This document shows positions 1-6,903 of a stretch of DNA of 9,528 nt, in pieces. The translations under genes were made by a program, and so were the position numbers. The first letter of the stretch is position 1, and each line of letters starts with the position of its first letter. This DNA is from DUZB01 sp964407525 (lineage in GTDB: Bacteria; Desulfobacterota; DSM-4660; Desulfatiglandales; Desulfatiglandaceae). The stretch spans positions 1 to 9,528 of the forward strand of contig CAYOWC010000192.1 of NCBI GenBank assembly GCA_964407525.1, written 5' to 3'. The notes beneath the pieces were generated by a model. That model was not told the origin of the DNA, made no database searches, and saw only the letters and a list, made by a program, of their open reading frames with translations.

Positions 1-1190
1 CGGTAGGTATTGTCCTCCATTTCTCTTTTGGATACCTGCTGAAGCAGTTTGAACATTTTGAAAGACTGAGATTCATCCCTGTAGAAGGCATCCCAAGCGT
101 AGTGGTAAAGCTCCTGGAGTTTTTCAGGGGACATCTGCGCCGGTTGATAAACCACCCTATCTGCGGAATATTCGTTCCAGTCATAGGATAGTATCCTTTT
201 CTGCCTGTGCAGATCATCAAAAGCAGTCGTATGGGGGAAAGGCGTGAGAACGGTAAATTCAGCCAGATCCAGTTCGATCTCCAAGAGGAAATCAATCAGT
301 CTTTTTATGGAATCTTCGGTGTGCTCATCCAGACCCAGTAGAATTGTCCCCTCAACTCCGATCCCATGGTCATGGTATCGTTTGATTCTTTCCCTGATAT
401 AGTCGGAAGTATCAAAAACTGCCTGATAAACATACCATGCACCTGCCTGTGCCGCCAGGTCGAGGACACGGGGCTTATCTTCAATGGGGTGGCTACACCA
501 TTTCTTCTTCAAGGGAATCATCTCCCTGAAAAGATCAAGTTCCCATTGCGTGTCCTGGGCAAGGGAATTATCGACAATAAAAAGCCTGTTGTTGTCAATA
601 GAGGCCATCTCAGCGACGGACTTTTCAATAGGTCTCGGCCTGAATTCACGTCCTCCGAGATAAGCCACCGCGCATGGATAACAGTGGAAACGGCAACCCC
701 TCGACGCATGCACCAAGTCCACCATCTGCACCCCTTTGTAATTATACAGCGGCCGGTTCAGGATATCCCTTCTTGCCGTCCCCACAATCTCGATGGGAGG
801 CCTGTCATCTAAATAATCATACACTCTCTGGAGGCTACCTGCATGGAAATCGGAAAAGACCTTTTCCATGCGACTTTCGGCCTCACCGAGAAAAACCGAA
901 TCGGCGTGCTTTTCCGTTTCTTCAGCATGAAGCATTGTAGCAATACCACCAAAGATCACCTTGGTTCCTCTTTTCCTGTATAAATCCCCAATCTCCCAAC
1001 CCCGTTTGACCTGGACGGTCAACATCATCGATATACCGACAAAGTCAACCGGATCATCGAAATCAATTTCTTCGAGATTCTCATCTATAAAATCGACTTC
1101 CACGGTTTCAGGCAGGGCTGCAGCAAACACAACCGGGCCGTGGGGTGGAAGATGGAATTCAGTCTGGCCCTCCAGCTTTGCCCATTTTGG
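1..1190 (-). CDS. B12-binding radical SAM enzyme (partial at both ends)
   Basis: Reading the minus strand from the gap edge gives one open frame of 396 codons with no stop down to base 1. The N-terminal part resembles a cobalamin-binding (Rossmann-like) domain: a segment DFVGISMML, then KVIFGGI, then FLGEAE, in the order usual for this family. A radical SAM cluster motif CRFHCYPC (CX3CX2C, last Cys codon at 672-674) follows, preceded by HASRG. Further on come GVEGTILLGLDEHTED and LTPFPHTTAF, which match the barrel end and C-terminal region of B12-binding radical SAM proteins. The true start lies in or beyond the N gap, probably only a few tens of residues missing, and the C-terminus leaves the window. 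It is last in the leftward gene set after acyl-chain enzymes, so a lipid or polyene substrate is likely. Methylation, cyclisation or another radical reaction cannot be told apart from sequence. Confidence 0.88.
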
Positions 1191-1290
1191 NNNNNNNNNN
1201 NNNNNNNNNNNNNNNNNNNNNNNNNNNNNNNNNNNNNNNNNNNNNNNNNNNNNNNNNNNNNNNNNNNNNNNNNNNNNNNNNNNNNNNNNN
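1191..1290. other. Assembly gap (100 N)
   Basis: Exactly 100 undetermined bases, a length often used as a placeholder for a gap of unknown size. The right edge abuts a short-period repeat (1306-1329), a plausible reason the assembly broke here. The missing stretch must hold the N-terminus of the radical SAM gene and could hold more, so the true spacing between that gene and the lipoprotein gene is unknown. Confidence 0.95.
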
Positions 1291-2031
1291 TTATTTCTGC
1301 AGTTCTCTGCGACTCTGTGTCTCTGCGAGATGTTTGTTTTTCGTCAGTCGCCTGGCTTCAATCAAGCGCAATCTTAAGCTATACCCATATTCTCCATAAG
1401 CCGTCAGTTCCAATTCCGACGGGATGAACGAATTGTTTTTCATTCCGGGAGGCCTATCTAATCCGGTACTCACAGAACGTTTCAGATGTTTATCCTCATA
1501 TTGATGGATATCCCACGATTTATCCGGGTGGACCCGAACATCTTCAACCGTTTCATTGTCCATTTCATAACGACAGGTGATGGAACCATTCTCTGACATT
1601 GCCGAACCGGTTATCTCCCCTGAAGGCTTGAAAAAGATAAGGGTAATATCCTTCATCAATCCTTCGGCAAATGCTTCCGATTCAAACGGCGGGACCTTCC
1701 TGTCCACATGAATCTCCTGATCGTAGGTGGCATCAAACAGAACAAAGCCCTCCAGGGTCATAATCACACAGTGAACGACTTTTCGTTCAGGATATACATT
1801 GGTTACACCGATAACGGAAGAGCTTCCCCCCATTGCCAGTTTTGCCTCAATGGAGTGGATAAACTGCCAGCTTTCGGTAACAAATGGGGCAGCGCACCTG
1901 GACGCACTTCCCGGAATGGTAGAAGAAGAAAGCGGCGCAAGCCTGTGGGATTGGCTACAGGAAACACCTGCAAGGAGAATTGCCAAATAGAAAATTCCCG
2001 GAAACCTCCATCGTGACCAATATTTTTCCAT
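1291..2031 (-). CDS. Putative outer-membrane lipoprotein of the lipid locus (DUF3261-like?)
   Basis: A 246-residue protein with a basic start (KYWSRWR), a hydrophobic segment FYLAILLAGVS and a lipobox-compatible Cys at residue 25. The residue after the Cys is Ser rather than Asp, which by the usual sorting rule favours the outer membrane. I do not recognise the mature domain with certainty. Aryl polyene loci usually carry a DUF3261 lipoprotein next to a LolA-like gene, and this gene sits in that position, 14 bp downstream of a LolA-like gene, so the assignment rests mainly on context. A role in accepting or seating the lipid product in the outer membrane is inference. The last roughly 14 residues (from about KHLAET to the end) are encoded by a repeat of 8-nt units, and the TAA stop (1291-1293) touches the assembly gap, so the native C-terminus may differ. 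Confidence 0.75.
   Translation of the reverse strand: MEKYWSRWRFPGIFYLAILLAGVSCSQSHRLAPLSSSTIPGSASRCAAPFVTESWQFIHSIEAKLAMGGSSSVIGVTNVYPERKVVHCVIMTLEGFVLFDATYDQEIHVDRKVPPFESEAFAEGLMKDITLIFFKPSGEITGSAMSENGSITCRYEMDNETVEDVRVHPDKSWDIHQYEDKHLKRSVSTGLDRPPGMKNNSFIPSELELTAYGEYGYSLRLRLIEARRLTKNKHLAETQSRRELQK
1306..1329. repeat. Three 8-nt units overlapping a gene's 3' end
   Basis: Units TCTGCGAC, TCTGTGTC and TCTGCGAG follow head to tail. On the minus strand this reads as CGCAGAGA-like units and encodes the C-terminal tail of the lipoprotein. I recall this type of short-period sequence as a dispersed repeat in environmental bacterial genomes. That is memory, not a search. It lies 16 bp from the N gap. 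Confidence 0.7.
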
Positions 2032-2045
2032 GAATGTACATTCCC

Positions 2046-2672
2046 TTATTTCTTCGTAAACAGGGATTCCTGAAGATCTTCATTAACCCGTACGTTCTCG
2101 AATCGAATGATCGTAAAGGAATCGTCTCCTTCGTATATGGCAACGGATTGAATGACACCGGGACGATCGGAAGGAAGCAATTCAATTTTGCTGATGAATT
2201 TTGAAAGGGATGGTGCCTTGGGGATCAATACGATCATTCTCTCATCCAACACGGTCGCCTCAAAATCAGGGTTATCACGGAAATTACCGCTCAACCAGAG
2301 GGAGATCTCTCCCATAACCACCTGCATCCCCTGAATACCCGGCCCGTTGTCTTCGCGATAACCATTCTTCCCTTTTAGAAATTGTCGGATTTCCCCGTTG
2401 TGCATCAACAGGATGCTGCCAACCGGCTCCCTGTATTCCCAACGCAGAGAACCAGGTTTATTAAAGTAAAATAATCCTTTTGAAACAAGTGGTTGTACAA
2501 GTATCCTCAAGTGCTTTTCCTGCACAAAATCCGCACTCAGACTTCGTACAGTTTTTGCCTTTTCACTAAACTTTTCCAAATCGCCACTCCAGCCAAGAAA
2601 CACACTGGAGATCAGGCACACGGCGGCAATCTCAAACAACCTATTCAAAGGCCTCCTGCTCCCCATAATCAC
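2046..2672 (-). CDS. LolA-like periplasmic lipoprotein/lipid carrier
   Basis: A 208-residue protein that begins with a basic stretch and a hydrophobic segment (about residues 12-28), consistent with Sec export to the periplasm. The mature part carries the hallmarks of the LolA fold: SADFVQEKHL (46-55), then GLFYFNKPGSLRWEY (66-80) followed by EP, the strands that form the hydrophobic cup. LolA normally ferries lipoproteins from the inner to the outer membrane. Divergent LolA relatives occur in aryl polyene loci and are thought to move the polyene lipid, and I infer the same role here because FabG lies directly upstream. The GTG start at 2672 overlaps the FabG stop by 4 nt (GTGA) and is preceded at 5 nt by a GGGGGG tract. 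The ATG at 2666 is an alternative. Translational coupling is likely. Confidence 0.87.
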   Translation of the reverse strand: MIMGSRRPLNRLFEIAAVCLISSVFLGWSGDLEKFSEKAKTVRSLSADFVQEKHLRILVQPLVSKGLFYFNKPGSLRWEYREPVGSILLMHNGEIRQFLKGKNGYREDNGPGIQGMQVVMGEISLWLSGNFRDNPDFEATVLDERMIVLIPKAPSLSKFISKIELLPSDRPGVIQSVAIYEGDDSFTIIRFENVRVNEDLQESLFTKK

Positions 2673-3406
2673 GCCATCCCCCCGTTCACGGAAATTACCT
2701 GGCCGGTAACGTACGACGCATCATCAGAACAAAGAAATTTCACAACCTTTGCCACTTCCACTGGTCTTCCCACCCTGGCCATTGGAATCATCTCTTTGAT
2801 GACACCTCTTGGAAGTTTACGGATCATGTCGGTCTCAATCAATCCCGGCGCAACCACGTTCACTCGCACCCCAAGCCTCGCCACCTCGGTAGCAATGGCC
2901 CTGCTGGTTCCGATAAGTCCGGCCTTGGCGGCAGAATAGTTGGCTTGCCCCCTGTGTCCGATAAGGCCTGAAACAGAGGAAATGGAAACAATGGAGCCTT
3001 TTTTGGCAGCCACCATTTTTTCCAGAATTGGACGGGTAACGTTGTAAAATCCCTTCAGGGTGGTATTGATTACAGAATCCCACTCGTCTTCAGTCATAAA
3101 AATGAACAGGCCGTCCGAGGCAATACCCGCATTATTCACGAGTACATCGATATGTTCAAACCGCGAGATTATTTCCGAAAGAGCAGATCCAGCCTCTTCT
3201 ACATCAGAAACGTCAAACCTGCAAATCTCTCCGTCTCCACCATTTTCCTGTATAGCATGAAGGACCTCTTCGGCTGCATGTTCATCAGAACGGTAGTTCA
3301 CGATGATGTAGAACCCATCCCCTGCCAGTTCCAGACTGATGGCGCGTCCTATTCCTCTGCCTCCGCCTGTTACAAGGGCAATTTTTTCCGCCCTTTGTGT
3401 TTCCAT
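2669..3406 (-). CDS. fabG: 3-oxoacyl-ACP reductase (FabG/ApeQ-like)
   Basis: A 245-residue classical short-chain dehydrogenase, the usual FabG length. The NADPH-binding motif TGGGRGIG is at 13-20 and NNAG at 91-94. The catalytic tetrad is complete: Asn114, Ser144, Tyr157 and Lys161 (YSAAK). The C-terminus ends in VTGQVISVNGGMA, close to the FabG consensus. It should reduce the 3-ketoacyl-ACP made by the ketosynthase of the divergent set to the 3-hydroxyacyl-ACP, in the cytoplasm. A good ribosome site (AGGGGA) precedes the ATG. The gene starts 10 bp after the dehydratase gene and overlaps the LolA-like gene, so all three are probably co-transcribed. I call it a dedicated pathway reductase rather than the housekeeping FabG because of its neighbours; sequence alone cannot prove that. 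Confidence 0.95.
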   Translation of the reverse strand: METQRAEKIALVTGGGRGIGRAISLELAGDGFYIIVNYRSDEHAAEEVLHAIQENGGDGEICRFDVSDVEEAGSALSEIISRFEHIDVLVNNAGIASDGLFIFMTEDEWDSVINTTLKGFYNVTRPILEKMVAAKKGSIVSISSVSGLIGHRGQANYSAAKAGLIGTSRAIATEVARLGVRVNVVAPGLIETDMIRKLPRGVIKEMIPMARVGRPVEVAKVVKFLCSDDASYVTGQVISVNGGMA

Positions 3407-3416
3407 AATGTCCCCT

Positions 3417-3836
3417 TTATTCCGCCTCTATAACCTGCAGGGTCACCTTTCCCAACAAGTTTCCATCTTTTGTAGTCGTGCCCGTAATCTCATGATAATT
3501 GTCATATTCGAAGATCTCTCTGGAATCGGTTATCAGAATGCTATTCACATCAATTTTCCCACAATGAAAAACAGCTTCCCGAATACCAACCAACCAGCCT
3601 TTCCCCACACAATCCTCACCTTCTTTCTCTGATTTCCGCCAACCCAGAAATACCGTAGCAGTTTGCGCAACCAACTCGAGCAAAACGATGGGGCTCACGG
3701 AATCCCCCTGACAAAGCGGCCACTTTTTCGTGACCACGCATTCTGTAATGGCCCAGTTCTCGCCCAGATCAACCACTTTCTTGACCAGCCTCATGGGCTC
3801 ACGATGAGGCATGAATTTGTCCATATTCATTTTCAT
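3417..3836 (-). CDS. Hotdog-fold 3-hydroxyacyl-ACP dehydratase (ApeP/FabZ-like)
   Basis: From the ATG at 3836 this is a 139-residue hotdog protein. MPHREPMRLVKKV (from residue 9) matches the FabZ/ApeP pattern with the catalytic His at residue 11, and SPIVLLELVAQTATVFLGW (from 48) supplies the helix with the acidic partner Glu54. Both catalytic residues are therefore present. It should dehydrate 3-hydroxyacyl-ACP to the trans-2-enoyl-ACP. The frame stays open upstream to an ATG at 3974, but those 46 extra residues look unlike the family, so I chose the start that places the PHREPM motif near the N-terminus as in relatives. ATGs at 3830 and 3824 are also possible, and the ribosome site is weak for all three. 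It is the first gene of the leftward set, with FabG next after 10 bp. Confidence 0.85.
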   Translation of the reverse strand: MKMNMDKFMPHREPMRLVKKVVDLGENWAITECVVTKKWPLCQGDSVSPIVLLELVAQTATVFLGWRKSEKEGEDCVGKGWLVGIREAVFHCGKIDVNSILITDSREIFEYDNYHEITGTTTKDGNLLGKVTLQVIEAE

Positions 3837-4099
3837 GTCCGATAACCGATCGTATAATCTATTGATTTCAAAAGGAAACCATGCTTGGAAATTGAGATTG
3901 ACCGAAAAAGGAAATGATGATAGATTGTATTCTTTTACGACATTTTTCCTGCTCTGTAAAGCAGCAACACACATAAATTAGCGCTTCCGAATGGGATTTC
4001 GAATTGGACTGTGGATACTGAGTATGGCATCTTGCCACGGTTTTCCATAACGCCCAGATTCGAAAAATCCACGGGCGCCGGTCCCATAAGGAAAAATCT
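3837..4099. promoter_or_regulatory. Divergent intergenic region between the two gene sets
   Basis: 263 bp separate the ATG of the leftward dehydratase from the ATG of the rightward ACP, so promoters for both sets are expected here. I see no convincing operator palindrome. A perfect TATAAT lies at 3853-3858 on the plus strand with a poor TTTTCA at 3830-3835 (17-bp spacing). A better plus-strand candidate is listed separately. No clear minus-strand promoter was found by eye. Confidence 0.6.
3898..3926 (+). promoter_or_regulatory. Candidate sigma-70-type promoter for the ACP1/KS set
   Basis: TTGACC (5 of 6 to the -35 consensus), a 17-bp spacer, then TAGATT (4 of 6 to the -10 consensus). It points toward the ACP gene at 4100 and would leave a leader of about 165 nt. 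Matches of this quality occur by chance in AT-rich spacers, so confidence is low. Confidence 0.3.
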
Positions 4100-4366
4100 A
4101 TGGATAGATTGACAGACGAACTAAGACATAAGATTGTCACAACACTGAATCTTGAAGAAACGGCGCCTGAAGACATTGCTGAAAATGACCCATTGGTCGG
4201 AGGAGAACTTGGTCTTGATTCCATTGACATCCTTGAACTGGTCATGATGATCGAAAAGGATTATGGTATAAAAATAGACAATAGAGAATTGGGTGCAAAA
4301 GTATTTGCCACCTTGAAATCGTTGGCTCAATATATACGGGAAGAAGCCCCTGGAGCGTCGGATTGA
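4100..4366 (+). CDS. Acyl carrier protein 1
   Basis: An 88-residue acidic, helical protein of ACP length. The phosphopantetheine attachment motif GLDSID places the modified Ser at residue 41, followed by ILELVMMIEKDYGIKI, the usual helix II/III pattern. After 4'-phosphopantetheinylation it should carry the growing acyl chain for the ketosynthase encoded directly downstream. Ribosome site AAGGA lies 7 bases or so before the ATG. Its stop overlaps the TTG start of the ketosynthase by 4 nt, so the two are translationally coupled, the arrangement expected for a cognate ACP-KS pair. It is first in the rightward set. It differs clearly from the second ACP at 8857, so the locus holds two non-redundant carriers. 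Confidence 0.93.
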   Translation: MDRLTDELRHKIVTTLNLEETAPEDIAENDPLVGGELGLDSIDILELVMMIEKDYGIKIDNRELGAKVFATLKSLAQYIREEAPGASD

Positions 4367-6546
4367 CGAGTGTTCGCGCCTACATTACCGGAATGGGACT
4401 GATTACCCCTGTAGGAAAAACTGTTGCAGAAACAGAATTTTCCATCATGCATGGACACAGGGGGTTCAAGCGATTATCCATTTTTCCAAACTTGTGTGAT
4501 GACACTTACCCCGTGGGAGAAATTCGCGGTTTACCTTCTGCCAAAGGCTTGCCGCGGACACATGTTCTCGCACGGATCGCCGCCGAACAAGCTATGGCGG
4601 GGGCGGAAAAACCGCCCGGCGCCATCATCATGGGAACAACTACGGGAGGAATGGCTGAAACCGAAAAAAATCTTCGGAAGCATGAAAAGTCCCCTGAGTT
4701 CTACAAATATCACGCTGCCGGCTCCGTTGTCGATTACCTTGCTTCAATCTTTGGGTGTAAGGGGCCTGTAATCACCGTCTCAACAGCCTGTTCCTCCAGC
4801 GCCGCCGCCATCAAGGTTGCTCTCGAAATGCTGAGGCAAAAGAAGATAGACAGCGTCCTGGCAGTGGGAGCGGACTCGCTGTGCCACTTGACCTATTACG
4901 GGTTTAAATCACTCCAGTTGGTTGACGCTGAATGGGCAAAGCCGTTTGATCTAAACAGAAAGGGAATGACGGTATCCGAAGGAGCAGGGGCTGTTTTTCT
5001 CCAGGGAGCAACCCATACTCCAAAAAATGCCATTGCTGAAATTTTAGGAGCCGGTCTGACCTGCGATGCCTACCATCCCGTTTCACCGCATCCTGAAGGC
5101 AGGGGGGCCTTGGAGGCAATGAAGACAGCGCTGAAAGATGCAGACGTATCGCCCCTGGATATTGATTATATTAACCTGCATGGAACAGGAACCATCGACA
5201 ATGACCTTTCAGAATCAGCGGCTGTAAACAGGCTTTTTGAAAAAACGGTTCCCTGTCATTCTTCCATCAAAGGCGCTATGGGGCACTCTCTCGCGGCGGC
5301 GGGAATAATCGAAACCATCATTTCCGTGATGGCCATCAAAAACGGCATGGTCCCTCCCAACACAGGTTGCACCGTGCCTGATCCCGCACTCGGATTGAAT
5401 CCAGCCAGGGAACCCGTAAAAAAGACTATCCGAACGGTCCTTTCAAACTCTTTCGGCTTTGGGGGAAACAATGCCGCAGTCACCATAGGGACCCCGAGAA
5501 GACCGGGGAAGGAGAAAGATTCAATTTTGGACCTCCCTTTCACAATTGCAGGCAAATCACTTGTCTCAGGCGCCGGATTCATTACTGAAACCCTGAAGAG
5601 TATTTCGCAGGGAAAAGAGTGCACAGGCATCCTGTTGGAAAAAGAACTGACCCGGAACCTTCCGGCAAAAAAAGTGCGACGGATGAAACGATTGCCGAAG
5701 ATTGTTTTATCTTTGGGAGTTGAAGCCTGCGAAAACTCCAGTCTGGAAGAAAAGCCGGGTTCCCTGTTTTTTGGTACGGGGTGGGGTTCCCTTTCAGAAA
5801 CGTTTAACTTTACAACACAACTTATCGATTCTGCTGATAAATTCGCAAGCCCTACTGACTTTATCGGCTCGGTTCACAACGCTTCGGCGGGACAGGCCGC
5901 GATAGAATTTGACGCCACAGGTCCCAACATCACAACCACGGGAGGGGATTACTCCTTTGAACAGGCCCTTTTGACTGCGAGTCTATTATCCAGGAACTCT
6001 AATGATCCTGTACTCGTAATTGGAGCGGATGAATACCATGAGACTCTTTCTCCTCTTTTTGACCGATCATCCCCCGAAGGGACCACCAGGTCGGACGGAG
6101 GAGGAGCAATCCTTCTCAAGAGAGAATCGGAACCTTCAGGAATAATCCTGTCCCCGGTCTTCATGGAAAAAGCCTACGGCAATAACAATGCCATCCGCGC
6201 ACTCATCTCTGAATTCGGGGGGCCGGAAACTATCAATGACCAGTACAGAGCCCTGTTTGTGGGCATTCCTGAATCAGAAAAAGAACGTTGCAACAAACAG
6301 TTACATCAATTCATTAAAGACTCGGATTTTAAAGGTTCCATCATAGATTACAGAAGATTTACAGGACAGTTCGCCTCCGCTTCAGCCGTGGCCACCGTAT
6401 TGGCCGCCACTTTTACGGAATCGGGAAAAATCCCTGAACCTCTTTGCGGCGAAGGCCATTCGGATCTCAACGGAAAAGGGATTCTGGTTTTGGGGTTGGG
6501 TCCATATGTTACAGGAATCGGCATTCTGAGCAAAGGTCTCGTGTAA
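4363..6546 (+). CDS. Fused beta-ketoacyl-ACP synthase and chain-length-factor-like protein
   Basis: A 727-residue protein, nearly twice a normal KAS. Residues 5-378 form a full KAS II-type domain: ITGMGLITPVG near the start, active-site Cys143 in VSTACSSS, His273 in LHGTGT, Lys303 and His308 in SIKGAMGHS, and GFGGNN at 365-370. It should condense malonyl-ACP with acyl-ACP. Residues about 390-727 are a second thiolase-fold domain resembling the N-terminal-like KAS domain of chain-length factors: FIGSVHNASAGQAAIEF at 500-516, then ITTTGGDYSFEQA (from 523) where the nucleophile position aligns with Asp529 instead of Cys. GQFASAS (668-674) replaces the GHS His with Gln669. It therefore looks catalytically dead, like ApeC or a CLF, which in APE loci is a separate subunit. 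The TTG start is supported by GGAG 7 nt upstream and by the overlap with ACP1; no better in-frame start lies nearby. Confidence 0.9.
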   Translation: MTSVRAYITGMGLITPVGKTVAETEFSIMHGHRGFKRLSIFPNLCDDTYPVGEIRGLPSAKGLPRTHVLARIAAEQAMAGAEKPPGAIIMGTTTGGMAETEKNLRKHEKSPEFYKYHAAGSVVDYLASIFGCKGPVITVSTACSSSAAAIKVALEMLRQKKIDSVLAVGADSLCHLTYYGFKSLQLVDAEWAKPFDLNRKGMTVSEGAGAVFLQGATHTPKNAIAEILGAGLTCDAYHPVSPHPEGRGALEAMKTALKDADVSPLDIDYINLHGTGTIDNDLSESAAVNRLFEKTVPCHSSIKGAMGHSLAAAGIIETIISVMAIKNGMVPPNTGCTVPDPALGLNPAREPVKKTIRTVLSNSFGFGGNNAAVTIGTPRRPGKEKDSILDLPFTIAGKSLVSGAGFITETLKSISQGKECTGILLEKELTRNLPAKKVRRMKRLPKIVLSLGVEACENSSLEEKPGSLFFGTGWGSLSETFNFTTQLIDSADKFASPTDFIGSVHNASAGQAAIEFDATGPNITTTGGDYSFEQALLTASLLSRNSNDPVLVIGADEYHETLSPLFDRSSPEGTTRSDGGGAILLKRESEPSGIILSPVFMEKAYGNNNAIRALISEFGGPETINDQYRALFVGIPESEKERCNKQLHQFIKDSDFKGSIIDYRRFTGQFASASAVATVLAATFTESGKIPEPLCGEGHSDLNGKGILVLGLGPYVTGIGILSKGLV

Positions 6547-6568
6547 AACTGGTTATTGGTTTGTGAAC

Positions 6569-6774
6569 CGCCAAGACGCCAAGATCGCGAAGCCTTTTTC
6601 GAATCGGAACGGACGATTCGAAAAAACAGCCATCATTATTTGTACGTGATCCTTCAGGATAGTTCGGATAGCCTAACCATCCTCCGAAATGCCCGCAGGG
6701 CCGATTGCTTTACTGAATCGTCCGTTCCGATTCGGTAAAAAAACTAGATCTTAGCGTTCTTAGCGTCTTGAGCG
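6569..6774. repeat. About 206-bp inverted-repeat element (MITE/REP-like)
   Basis: The outer arms are imperfect inverted repeats of about 24 bp (6569-6592 and 6751-6774), each built of roughly 8-nt units (CGCCAAGA twice, then TCGCGAAG, on the left). Inside them, GAATCGGAACGGACGATTC (6601-6619) recurs as its exact reverse complement at 6715-6733. Each inner copy is itself a hairpin. On the left, 6595-6606 pairs with 6614-6625 (12 bp, 7-nt loop). On the right, 6709-6720 pairs with 6728-6739 with one mismatch. A small stem TTCGGA/TCCGAA (6663-6668 with 6683-6688) lies in the core. There is no coding capacity, so it is either a non-autonomous mobile element or a structured repeat. Confidence 0.75.
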
Positions 6775-6828
6775 AAGCCCCGGCGACGGGGCAAGCCCCG
6801 GCAACGGGACAAGCCCCGGCAACGGGAC
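6775..6828 (+). repeat. Three direct 18-bp repeats
   Basis: Unit AAGCCCCGGCAACGGGAC occurs at 6793-6810 and 6811-6828, with a variant at 6775-6792 that differs at two positions. A partial unit (AAGCGGGCGG) follows. Each unit contains a short GC-rich inverted repeat (CCCCGG...CGGG). The array begins exactly where the inverted-repeat element ends. Confidence 0.85.
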
Positions 6829-6871
6829 AAGCGGGCGGTAAGATCGTGTAAAAGTTTCTTTCTCGATCTGC

Positions 6872-6889
6872 TCCCGCTTTAAAGCGGGA
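6872..6889. promoter_or_regulatory. Perfect 18-bp palindrome just before the radical SAM gene
   Basis: TCCCGCTTTAAAGCGGGA is self-complementary and ends 14 bp before the ATG at 6904. The following GGCGGGGCTT (6891-6900), which contains the likely ribosome site, could also pair with AAGCCCCGGC in the upstream direct repeats (one mismatch). The RNA could therefore hide or expose the start. It could equally be part of the repeat cluster or an operator. Confidence 0.5.
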
Positions 6890-6903
6890 AGGCGGGGCTT
6901 ATT

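Larger units (their letters stand above)
6547..6903. other. Repeat-filled spacer between KS and radical SAM genes
   Basis: 357 bp without a credible gene. It holds an inverted-repeat element (6569-6774), three 18-bp direct repeats (6775-6828) and an 18-bp palindrome (6872-6889) before the next start codon. A 60-codon open frame at 6556-6738 runs through the inverted repeat and looks spurious. Confidence 0.8.

Noticed and set aside
366..940. Plus-strand open frames of 148 and 88 codons.
   Set aside because: They lie antisense to the uninterrupted minus-strand radical SAM frame, which has clear motifs; their translations have no recognisable features.
3837..3974. N-terminal extension of the leftward dehydratase to ATG 3974.
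   Set aside because: The extra 46 residues do not resemble the hotdog family, and relatives begin shortly before the PHREPM motif.
3868..4245. Minus-strand 125-codon frame across the divergent spacer.
   Set aside because: It overlaps the ACP1 coding region on the other strand and its low-complexity Ser-rich translation looks like a shadow.
6595..6625. Hairpin read as the terminator of the KS gene.
   Set aside because: The stem is AT-rich and is followed by A residues rather than Ts on the plus strand, and a second copy in inverted orientation shows it is part of a repeat element.
6775..6828. Short direct repeats as a CRISPR array.
   Set aside because: The 18-bp units abut with no spacers and no cas genes are present.
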